Part shown: positions 7,156 through 13,890 of the stretch, in pieces
Layout of the letters: each line of letters opens with the position of its first letter
How positions within the stretch are numbered: the stretch's first letter is position 1
Source: SUG2458 sp051872335
Lineage (GTDB): Bacteria; Bacillota_I; Bacilli_A; RFN20; CAG-826
Length of the DNA: 18,387 nucleotides
Direction of reading: 5' to 3'
NCBI GenBank assembly: GCA_051872335.1
Contig: JBJEDT010000004.1
Location: 1-18,387, forward strand
The notes under the pieces: model-generated
What the model was told of the DNA's origin: nothing
Database searches by the model: none
What the model saw: only the letters and a program-made list of their open reading frames with translations
Made by a program: the position numbers and the translations under genes

Positions 7156-8421
7156 ATGAAAAGAACTAGATTATTTAATGCAAAAATATTAGATGTAGAA
7201 AAATTAGAAATTCAAGATGGAGAAATTATTGTTGAAGACAATAAGATTCTTTATTGTGGAAATGATATTGAAAATGTAAAATGTGATGAAGAAATTGACT
7301 GTGAAGGTAATTTATTGATGCCTGGTTTTAAGAATGCTCATAGTCATAGTGCAATGACATTTTTAAGAAGTTATTGTGACGATGTTACTTTACATGAATG
7401 GTTATTTAATAATGTTTTTCCTCTTGAGAATAAATTAACTAGTGAAGATGTTTATTATTTAACTAAACTTGCTGTACTTGAATATCTATCAAGTGGCATA
7501 ACTTCAGTTATGGATATGTACTTATATCCTTTTGATGCTGCAAAGGCATTTGTTGATATGAATTATCGTGGTGTAATGACAGGGTGTCTTGATTATTATT
7601 CGACATCTGTTGATGATATGAAACGCATGTTTAATGATATGAATCATATAGATTCTTTAATTACATACAAGATAGGTTTTCATTCAGTTTATACAATAAG
7701 CGAAGATGTTTTGAAAAACATTTCAATAATTGCAAATGAATTAAAAGAACCTATATTTACTCATTTATGTGAAACCGAAAAAGAAGTAAAAGATTGTGTA
7801 ACAAATCATGGATGTACACCAGTAAAATATTTAGATAATTTAGGTTTACTAAATAATGGAGGTGGATTTTATCATTGTATATATTTAAATGAAGACGATA
7901 TTAATCTTTTTAAAAAATATAATCTTAATGCGGTAACTTGTCCAGCTTCTAACTCTAAGTTAGTTAATGGAACTCCTGATTTAGTTAACTTTGAAAAAAA
8001 CAATATTAAAATAGGTGTTGGAACAGATGGAGCAGCTTCTAATAATTCATTAGATATGTTTAAAGAGATGTTTTTATTAAGTGTACTTCAAAAATTAAAA
8101 CACAATGATCCTGTATCTATAGAAGCTAACGAAATTATTAAATTTGTTACTATTAACAATGCAGAAATTATGGGACTAGATGAGTGCCGTACTTTAAAAG
8201 CAGGTCAATTAGCTGATATTATTATGATTGATTTAGCAAAACCTAATATGAGACCAATAAATAATATTATTACTAACCTTGTTTATGCTGGTTCTAAAGA
8301 TATTATTAAAATGACTATGATTAATGGAAAAATTTTATATAAAGATAACCAATTTTTAGTCGATGATATAAAGATTATATATACAAAATGCCAACAAATT
8401 ATTGAGAGAATGAAAAAATAA
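7156..8421 (+). CDS. Amidohydrolase, MTA/SAH deaminase-like (TRZ/ATZ family)
   Basis: A 421-aa metal-dependent hydrolase. Visible metal ligands are His62 and His64 (AHSHS), His203 (THLCE), His240 (YHC) and Asp291 (GTDG), with Glu206 in the HxxE position. AMTFLRSYCDDVTLHEWL and GTDGAASNNSLDMF are typical of 5'-methylthioadenosine/S-adenosylhomocysteine deaminases. The reaction would be deamination of an adenosine-type compound to an inosine form; a guanine-deaminase-like activity cannot be excluded. The open frame extends upstream to 7087, but that part overlaps the phosphatase gene. AGGTG just before 7156 and the typical N-terminus MKRTRLFNAKIL mark the real start. It shares an operon with the HAD phosphatase, which could suit nucleoside or methylthio-compound salvage. 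Confidence 0.85.
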   Translation: MKRTRLFNAKILDVEKLEIQDGEIIVEDNKILYCGNDIENVKCDEEIDCEGNLLMPGFKNAHSHSAMTFLRSYCDDVTLHEWLFNNVFPLENKLTSEDVYYLTKLAVLEYLSSGITSVMDMYLYPFDAAKAFVDMNYRGVMTGCLDYYSTSVDDMKRMFNDMNHIDSLITYKIGFHSVYTISEDVLKNISIIANELKEPIFTHLCETEKEVKDCVTNHGCTPVKYLDNLGLLNNGGGFYHCIYLNEDDINLFKKYNLNAVTCPASNSKLVNGTPDLVNFEKNNIKIGVGTDGAASNNSLDMFKEMFLLSVLQKLKHNDPVSIEANEIIKFVTINNAEIMGLDECRTLKAGQLADIIMIDLAKPNMRPINNIITNLVYAGSKDIIKMTMINGKILYKDNQFLVDDIKIIYTKCQQIIERMKK

Positions 8422-8440
8422 TTTTCCAATTTTTGTAATT

Positions 8441-8465
8441 AAAAGAGGTTTAATCCTCTTTTTTT
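8441..8465 (+). terminator. Intrinsic terminator after the amidohydrolase
   Basis: AAAAGAGG (8441-8448) pairs with CCTCTTTT (8455-8462) across a TTTAAT loop, ending in a T-run to 8465. Confidence 0.85.
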
Positions 8466-8468
8466 ATT

Positions 8469-8477
8469 TGTTATACT
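8469..8477 (+). promoter_or_regulatory. Extended -10 promoter of the amidase gene
   Basis: TGTTATACT contains TATACT (8472-8477) preceded by TGn. It directly follows the preceding terminator, and its -35 region would lie inside that hairpin. Confidence 0.45.
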
Positions 8478-8504
8478 TTCAACTCAAATTAGGGGGTATA
8501 TCAT

Positions 8505-9248
8505 ATGAAAAGAAAATTATTTTTTGGATTAATATTAACAAGTTCTATTATTCTTTCGGGTTCCACATTACGTAAAGAAGTTATAGAAAATCAAGAAAAG
8601 CCTGATATTAATATTGGTGCAACAAATAACAATGAAAATAACAATATAGAAGTTCCTATTATTCCTGATGAAGTAGAAACAGAAGAAGGTAGTAAAGAAG
8701 ATATTGTTCCACCAGTAGAGGAAAAAGAAATTATATACATTTACTTAAATCCTAGTGTTCAAACAAAAAATTTTTATTATGGTGATTTAGGAACAGAAGC
8801 TGAACATATGCAAGATATTGCACATATAATGTACGAGGAATTGATAAATATTCCTTATATAAATGTTGATTGTAATACATACTATAAAACCCTTTCTTTA
8901 AAAGAAGCAGTAGCGGAAAGCAATTCTAAACATCGACATATACATTTTGCTCTTCACTCTAATGCAGGTGGTGGAAGTGGTACAGAAGTTTATACTAAAG
9001 ATTCAGTAGCTTTTGCAACAAAGATGTATAATGCATTTTTAACTTTGGGAAATTTTAATAAAAGAGGTGTCAAAGTTCAAAATACATTATATGAAACAAA
9101 TAATTCAAAAGCTGATCATACTGCATTAATGGAATTTTTATTCCATGATCGAAAGGATGAAGCACTTTTTATTATAAATAATAAAAAAACCATTGCACAA
9201 ACGATGGTCAATGGTTTAATTGAATTTATCAATGATTATTACTGGTAG
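8505..9248 (+). CDS. Secreted N-acetylmuramoyl-L-alanine amidase-like protein (Amidase_3)
   Basis: A 247-aa exported protein. The signal peptide is followed by an acidic, Asn/Glu-rich linker to about residue 72 and then an Amidase_3-like domain. Recognisable elements are Glu98/Glu100 in GTEAEHM, His151 in LHSNAGGGSGTEVY, and Glu210 in LMEFLFH, which matches the catalytic Glu region. The usual first zinc motif (GHGG) is absent, and LNPSVQTKNFYYGDLG stands in its place. I recall clostridial relatives with LSPSTQ-type beginnings, so this is probably a subfamily rather than decay. The signal peptide ends ILSGST, like a lipobox whose Cys became Ser. AGGGGG lies 8 bp before the ATG. The role would be peptidoglycan cleavage, possibly spore or envelope related. 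Its last 10 bp overlap the convergent thioredoxin-like gene. Confidence 0.75.
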   Translation: MKRKLFFGLILTSSIILSGSTLRKEVIENQEKPDINIGATNNNENNNIEVPIIPDEVETEEGSKEDIVPPVEEKEIIYIYLNPSVQTKNFYYGDLGTEAEHMQDIAHIMYEELINIPYINVDCNTYYKTLSLKEAVAESNSKHRHIHFALHSNAGGGSGTEVYTKDSVAFATKMYNAFLTLGNFNKRGVKVQNTLYETNNSKADHTALMEFLFHDRKDEALFIINNKKTIAQTMVNGLIEFINDYYW

Positions 9249-10192
9249 ACTACATCAATTAACTCTAAAAATTTATTTTTATAGAAATCTAAAGTTTTTG
9301 AACGGTATTCATCTTTATTTTTAAAAGTTTGACCATTGAATTCATTATAATATCCACTTGTAATTGTAATTGATGAATCTTCATTTTGTGTATATTGGTC
9401 ATTATAAATCACACATGTTTTTTGAAGTTGTCCACCGCTATAGTATTGAATGGTTGGAACTTTACCATTTAAATAGCCTTGCTCATTATTACTTACATAA
9501 GAAAGTTGAAAATCACTAGTAAAGTTTTCCCATAATGATGAGTCATTTTCATCTCTATACAAACTAGTTTCTATAGCATATATTGTTTTACTAGAATTAT
9601 TTTTATTCATCAAATAACTATTTAAAAACATTTCTTCAAATTGTCGACAATCAGGACAAGTTTTAAGTTTAAAATATATTAAAATATCTTGATTTGTTTT
9701 TATTAATTCTTCAATTTCTTCTTTTGTACATGTAATCATTGGAGATTTTATATAAAAATATTTAGAAATATAATTTACTACTTTATCTTTGTTTTTTACT
9801 TCATTATTCCATTTAGAATATGCATCAATATGAGCAATGATTTCTCCATCTTTATATGTGATAATTTCTGGAGTACTTGGAGTAAAACTTAAACCAGCCA
9901 TTTTAGCAAATTCTTTTTCAGATATTTTATAAACAACAATACTATATTCTTCAACAATAGGATTTAAGATATTATTGTAGAAATCAATTGAACAAAAACA
10001 AGTTGTACTATAAGTAGTAAGCAAGAAAGATTGCTTTTGACTAATCATTAAATTAAGATCTGAGAAAGATTCAAGTTTAATAGGCTCTTTAATTCCTAGT
10101 TGACGTTCTAAGGGAACAATTTTTGATGATCCACATGAAGGTAATAATGCTATACTTGTAGCTATAAGTAATGGAATGGTAGATTTTCTCAT
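9239..10192 (-). CDS. Lipoprotein with two thioredoxin-like domains
   Basis: A 317-aa exported lipoprotein whose signal peptide ends in the lipobox LPSC (Cys20). The first thioredoxin-like region (about 40-145) has TTCFCS, a C-x-C pair at 65/67, then SFTPSTPEIITYKDGE with a likely cis-proline. The second (about 155-300) has KTCPDCRQF, a C-x-x-C pair at 179/182, and GKVPTIQYYSGGQL with another cis-proline position. It would be a thiol-disulfide protein on the outer face of the membrane; direction and partners are unknown. A further cysteine lies at 155. AAGGAGATC precedes the ATG on the minus strand. No maturation partner such as CcdA or DsbD is adjacent. It converges on the amidase gene and overlaps its end. 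The family assignment rests on motifs and fold pattern only. Confidence 0.7.
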   Translation of the reverse strand: MRKSTIPLLIATSIALLPSCGSSKIVPLERQLGIKEPIKLESFSDLNLMISQKQSFLLTTYSTTCFCSIDFYNNILNPIVEEYSIVVYKISEKEFAKMAGLSFTPSTPEIITYKDGEIIAHIDAYSKWNNEVKNKDKVVNYISKYFYIKSPMITCTKEEIEELIKTNQDILIYFKLKTCPDCRQFEEMFLNSYLMNKNNSSKTIYAIETSLYRDENDSSLWENFTSDFQLSYVSNNEQGYLNGKVPTIQYYSGGQLQKTCVIYNDQYTQNEDSSITITSGYYNEFNGQTFKNKDEYRSKTLDFYKNKFLELIDVVYQ

Positions 10193-10215
10193 AATGATCT
10201 CCTTTCATTTTTAAT

Positions 10216-10221
10216 ATTATA
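10216..10221 (-). promoter_or_regulatory. Possible -10 box for the thioredoxin-like lipoprotein
   Basis: On the minus strand TATAAT lies about 24 bp before the start codon. No convincing -35 box is present at the usual distance. Confidence 0.3.
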
Positions 10222-10274
10222 AACTATTAGAAATAAATTTTAATAAATTTTAAAAAAAATACTTGAAAATATAC

Positions 10275-10349
10275 AAAAAACCTTTAAAAAACCTATAGAA
10301 AAAATAGCAAAAAATAGCATAAAAAAGTATATAAAAAATTCAAAAAAAA
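10275..10349. other. Phased A-tracts, predicted curved DNA
   Basis: Seven runs of six or more A on the plus strand start at 10275, 10286, 10299, 10309, 10321, 10333 and 10342. Successive centres are 10 to 13 bp apart, close to the helical repeat. Such phasing predicts intrinsic bending. The block lies in the 418-bp gap between the thioredoxin-like gene and potA. Confidence 0.55.
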
Positions 10350-10370
10350 TAATACACTGTCAAAATTATA

Positions 10371-10399
10371 AAAAAGTACGATTTAATCGTGCTTTTTTT
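10371..10399. terminator. Bidirectional intrinsic terminator without an obvious gene
   Basis: AAAAAGTACGAT (10371-10382) pairs with 10386-10397 around a TTA loop, with one T-G pair, and continues into T to 10399. It has A-run and T-run on both sides, so it could act in either direction. No gene ends nearby on either strand. Confidence 0.65.
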
Positions 10400-10421
10400 A
10401 TTATTTTCGTTTTCAAAAATC

Positions 10422-10452
10422 TTTCAAAAAAGTTGATTGAAATTTTTTGAAA
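10422..10452. repeat. Inverted repeat upstream of the pot promoter
   Basis: TTTCAAAAAA (10422-10431) and TTTTTTGAAA (10443-10452) are perfect 10-bp arms with an 11-base spacer. The repeat ends 10 bp before the -35 box, a position suited to an operator or activator site. Confidence 0.5.
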
Positions 10453-10462
10453 AAATTTATTA

Positions 10463-10491
10463 TTGATTTTTGGGAATTTTTACCTTATTAT
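10463..10491 (+). promoter_or_regulatory. Promoter of the potABCD operon
   Basis: TTGATT (10463-10468) and TATTAT (10486-10491) are 17 bp apart. Transcription would begin near 10498, giving a leader of about 110 nt before potA. Confidence 0.6.
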
Positions 10492-10506
10492 TTTTTCGTG
10501 CAAAAC

Positions 10507-10544
10507 AAGCCTAAATTTATGTATTTTATGTAAAAATAGGACTT
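10507..10544 (+). promoter_or_regulatory. Hairpin at the 5' end of the pot leader
   Basis: AAG-CCTA (10507-10513, sharing g10509-c10510) pairs with TAGG-a-CTT (10537-10544) with one bulged A. After a symmetrical AA/AA internal loop, TTTA (10516-10519) pairs with TAAA (10531-10534) under an 11-base loop. It would be the first structure in the transcript. Downstream, AGGAA (near 10553) can pair with TTCCT (10582-10586), giving possible alternative folds before the ribosome-binding site. No known riboswitch class is recognised. Confidence 0.35.
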
Positions 10545-10610
10545 CTTCGTAAAGGAAACAATATTGAAGATCATTGCCAAATTCCTATGGAAGTAAGAGA
10601 GGGTTATTTA

Positions 10611-12275
10611 ATGGACAAGGATGAAATTATTATTCAACTCACTGATGTAGCAAAGGAATTTAACGGTGATTACGCTGTTGAGAACTTCAACCTTTATGTA
10701 AAAAAAGGAGAATTCGTAACATTCCTAGGCCCATCAGGATGTGGCAAAACAACAACTTTAAGAATGATCGCAGGGTTTGAGTTACCTTCAAAAGGAACTA
10801 TCACCCTAAATGGAGAGGATATTACAAAAATCCCACCATATAAACGTCCGATCAATACTGTTTTCCAACGTTATGCCTTATTTCAACATTTAAATGTTTA
10901 TGATAATGTTGCTTTTGGTATTCGTTTATACAAGGGCTTATTACCAAAAATTGATAAAGCTACTAATGATCAAATGATTGGTATAGATAAAGCAAAAATA
11001 AAGGAATTAAAAAAAGAAATTAAAAAAGTTTCAAAATCTAAATTAAGTGATGAAGAAAAACAAGAGACAATTAAATCACTAGAAAAAGAGATTACTAAAG
11101 TTGAATCAAAAGAAGTACCTCTTTTTGAAGTTAGACATTACAACGAAGATGAAATCGATGAAAAAGTAATCAAAGCTTTAAAAATTGTCGATCTTGAAGA
11201 ATTAGAAGATCGTGATATATCTACTCTTTCAGGTGGTCAACAACAACGTGTTGCTATTGCTAGAGCAATTGTTAATGAACCTGAAATATTATTATTAGAT
11301 GAACCATTAGGTGCACTTGATTTAAAAATGAGAAAAGAAATGCAAATTGAATTAAAAGAAATGCACAAAAAACTTGGCATTACTTTTATTTATGTTACTC
11401 ATGATCAAGAAGAAGCATTAACTTTATCTGACACAATTGTTGTTATGTCTGATGGAGAAATTCAACAAATTGGAACTCCTACCGATATATATAATGAACC
11501 TAAGAATGCTTTTGTAGCAGACTTTATTGGAGAGTCAAATATTTATTCAGGTACAATTATGTCTTCTAATCAAGTAAAATTTATTGGCCATGTTTTTAAC
11601 TGTGTTGATAAATTTGAAAAAAATGAAAAAGTTGATGTTGTATTAAGACCTGAAGATATTAAGATTCATGCTAAAAATAAAGGTATGGTAAATGGAAAGA
11701 TTGTATCAAAAGTATTTAAAGGAATTCATTATCAATATACAGTAATGGTTGGTAAAAATGAAGTAGTTATTCAAGATACAAAAAATCGTGATGTCAATAA
11801 AGAAGTATCGATAAGTGTTGAACCTGATTTAATACATATTATGCATAAAAATTATTCTGCTAATATTTATCAAGGTTATATTACTAAAGAAAATAAAGTT
11901 GCATTTGCTGATGGTGTTTTTGATTGTGATTTAACTCAATTAATTCCTAATTCGACATTAGATGAAGAAGGATATTTAATAGATGAAAAAGGCGTTAAAT
12001 ATGACCTTTACGATGCTGATGTTATAGTTGAAGTTCCTGTTGAAGCAATCGAACTTTCTGATGATACAGAAATTGGACAAGCAGAAGGTGAAATTATTCA
12101 AATTATTTATAAAGGTGATCACTATCAAGTTTTAGTTAGAAATGATGAAGATGATTTTATTGTTGATACAGAATATACATGGAATGAAAATGACAAAGTA
12201 GGAGTTACAATTCCTGCAAATAAAATTTCTCTTAAATTAAAAGGTGAGGCATCAAAATATGTCTACGATAAATAA
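10611..12275 (+). CDS. potA: Spermidine/putrescine ABC transporter ATPase PotA, enlarged form
   Basis: The ATPase of the polyamine importer, 554 aa. Walker A GPSGCGKTT is at 40-48, the Q-loop in VFQRYALF, the signature LSGGQQQR near 206, Walker B LLLDEPLGALD near 228, and the H-loop in VTHDQEEA. Typical PotA proteins are about 360-380 aa. The extra length comes from a Lys/Glu-rich helical insert at about 108-178 and from a C-terminal extension in which the TOBE-type unit appears twice (about 307-413 and 418-545). I recall mycoplasma PotA proteins of similar size. The ATG at 10611 is favoured over the in-frame ATG at 10587 because GAGAGGG (10597-10603) stands correctly before it. It is the first gene of potABCD and overlaps potB by 17 bp. 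Confidence 0.93.
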   Translation: MDKDEIIIQLTDVAKEFNGDYAVENFNLYVKKGEFVTFLGPSGCGKTTTLRMIAGFELPSKGTITLNGEDITKIPPYKRPINTVFQRYALFQHLNVYDNVAFGIRLYKGLLPKIDKATNDQMIGIDKAKIKELKKEIKKVSKSKLSDEEKQETIKSLEKEITKVESKEVPLFEVRHYNEDEIDEKVIKALKIVDLEELEDRDISTLSGGQQQRVAIARAIVNEPEILLLDEPLGALDLKMRKEMQIELKEMHKKLGITFIYVTHDQEEALTLSDTIVVMSDGEIQQIGTPTDIYNEPKNAFVADFIGESNIYSGTIMSSNQVKFIGHVFNCVDKFEKNEKVDVVLRPEDIKIHAKNKGMVNGKIVSKVFKGIHYQYTVMVGKNEVVIQDTKNRDVNKEVSISVEPDLIHIMHKNYSANIYQGYITKENKVAFADGVFDCDLTQLIPNSTLDEEGYLIDEKGVKYDLYDADVIVEVPVEAIELSDDTEIGQAEGEIIQIIYKGDHYQVLVRNDEDDFIVDTEYTWNENDKVGVTIPANKISLKLKGEASKYVYDK

Positions 12276-13089
12276 AGAAGAGAAAAAAACAAAATTCGAG
12301 TTTCGATTTAAGAGAAAATATCTTTCAATTCCATATATTCTATTTTTAGTATTATTTGTTGTATTACCAATTTTTATCATTATATATTATGCTTTTACAG
12401 ATAGTACTGGTAATTTTACTTTTAAAAATTTGCTATCTTTCTTTAATGATAGTACAAAAATAAATGTTCTAATCATAAGTTTCATCTATGGTTTTGCTAA
12501 TACGGTCATATGTTTATTAATTGGATACCCTATTGCCTATATTTTAGCAAGCAAAAATATATTCAAAAAATCTGGCCTAGTTATGTTATTTATTATGCCT
12601 ATGTGGATTAACTTTGTCATAAGAACATGGGCTACTCGTGATTTACTTGTTTGGGTAGGACTACCAGGAGGAGAATATCCAAAACTTGTTACAATGATTG
12701 GTTTAGTTATGAATTATCTTCCATTTGTAATTTTACCTTTACATTCTACAATGCTTAAAATGGATAAGAGTCAAATTGAAGCAGCTGCTGATTTAGGTTG
12801 TAATCCTGTCCAAAGATTTATTAAGGTTATAATTCCTATGTCGATGCCTGGAATTATTTCAGCATCAATGATGGTATTTATGCCTACAATGTCTTCATAT
12901 GTAATTTCTGATATTTTATCAGAAGGAAAAGTTACTTTATTCGGAAAATATATTGATATTTTGTTTGGCCAATCTGATTGGAATAATGGTAGTTTATTAG
13001 CACTTGTAATGTTGCTATTAATTGGATTAAGCGTCATTATTTCAAAAAGTGTTGGTAAACAAGGAGAGGAGAAGGCAAACTTATGGTAA
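12259..13089 (+). CDS. potB: Spermidine/putrescine ABC transporter permease PotB
   Basis: The first membrane subunit of the polyamine importer, 276 aa with about six helices. A basic N-terminal stretch precedes the first helix (YILFLVLFVVLP). The EAA loop EAAADLGCNPVQRFIKVIIP marks the ATPase contact, and MPMWINFVIRTWA is typical of PotB. GTG at 12244 is in frame, but AAGGTGAGG (12241-12249) fits the ATG at 12259. The start lies inside the end of potA and the stop overlaps the potC start, so translation is probably coupled. Confidence 0.93.
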   Translation: MSTINKEEKKTKFEFRFKRKYLSIPYILFLVLFVVLPIFIIIYYAFTDSTGNFTFKNLLSFFNDSTKINVLIISFIYGFANTVICLLIGYPIAYILASKNIFKKSGLVMLFIMPMWINFVIRTWATRDLLVWVGLPGGEYPKLVTMIGLVMNYLPFVILPLHSTMLKMDKSQIEAAADLGCNPVQRFIKVIIPMSMPGIISASMMVFMPTMSSYVISDILSEGKVTLFGKYIDILFGQSDWNNGSLLALVMLLLIGLSVIISKSVGKQGEEKANLW

Positions 13090-13889
13090 AAAAGATTCTT
13101 GCAAAAACTTACGTTTACTTTATTCTCTTTTTAATGTATCTTCCAATTTTCACTTTAATTGTGTTTAGTTTTACAACTAGTAAAAATGTTGGAGTGTGGT
13201 CTGGTTTTTCACTTCAATTATATGTTGATTTATTTAAAAACAAGACAATTATGACTGCATTAGGGAATACACTTTTAGTTGGTTTTAGCTCTGCAGTTGT
13301 ATCTACAGTTTTAGGTACTTTAGGTGCTATCGGTGTTTTTTATTCATCAAAAAGAAATAAGCAAATAACAGAAACAATAACTCAAATACCTGTTGTTAAT
13401 GCTGAAATTGTTATTGCTTTATCTTTAGCAGTTATGTTTGTTGCAATTGGATGGAAAAACAACTTCTTAACATTATTAATAGGTCACGTTGTTTTAACAG
13501 TTGCATTTGTTTATTTAAGTGTTAAACCAAAATTACAACAAATGGATCCTAATATGTATGAAGCTGCACTTGACCTTGGATGTACTCCAAATAAGGCACT
13601 TCATAAAGTAGTTCTCCCTGAAATTTTACCAGGAATTATTTCTGGCTTTATGTTAGCATTCACATTATCTCTTGATGACTATATTATTACAGCTTTCACA
13701 AGAAATAATAGTTTTAATACTTTGTCAACTTATGTACAAGGAGTTATTGTTAAATCATCAATTCCAGCTGAATTAAGAGCTTTGACTACAATAGTATTTT
13801 TATTAGCTATTTTAATTCTTGTTATCAATAATAGAAACACAAAAAGAGAATCTAAAATGCGTGTAAGAAATAAGAAAGGAAATTTGTAA
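13083..13889 (+). CDS. potC: Spermidine/putrescine ABC transporter permease PotC
   Basis: The second membrane subunit, 268 aa with about six helices. The EAA loop EAALDLGCTPNKALHKVVLP and the following LSLDDYIITAF are characteristic of PotC. The N-terminus YLPIFTLIVFSF also matches the family. An AGGAGAGGAG stretch lies upstream, inside the end of potB, and the two genes overlap by 7 bp. The C-terminus is strongly basic. With PotB it forms the heterodimeric channel served by PotA and fed by PotD. Confidence 0.93.
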   Translation: MVKKILAKTYVYFILFLMYLPIFTLIVFSFTTSKNVGVWSGFSLQLYVDLFKNKTIMTALGNTLLVGFSSAVVSTVLGTLGAIGVFYSSKRNKQITETITQIPVVNAEIVIALSLAVMFVAIGWKNNFLTLLIGHVVLTVAFVYLSVKPKLQQMDPNMYEAALDLGCTPNKALHKVVLPEILPGIISGFMLAFTLSLDDYIITAFTRNNSFNTLSTYVQGVIVKSSIPAELRALTTIVFLLAILILVINNRNTKRESKMRVRNKKGNL

Positions 13890-13890
13890 A

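Noticed and set aside
8505..8580. Amidase as a lipoprotein
   Set aside because: The signal peptide ends ILSGST with serine where a lipobox needs cysteine, so lipidation is not expected.
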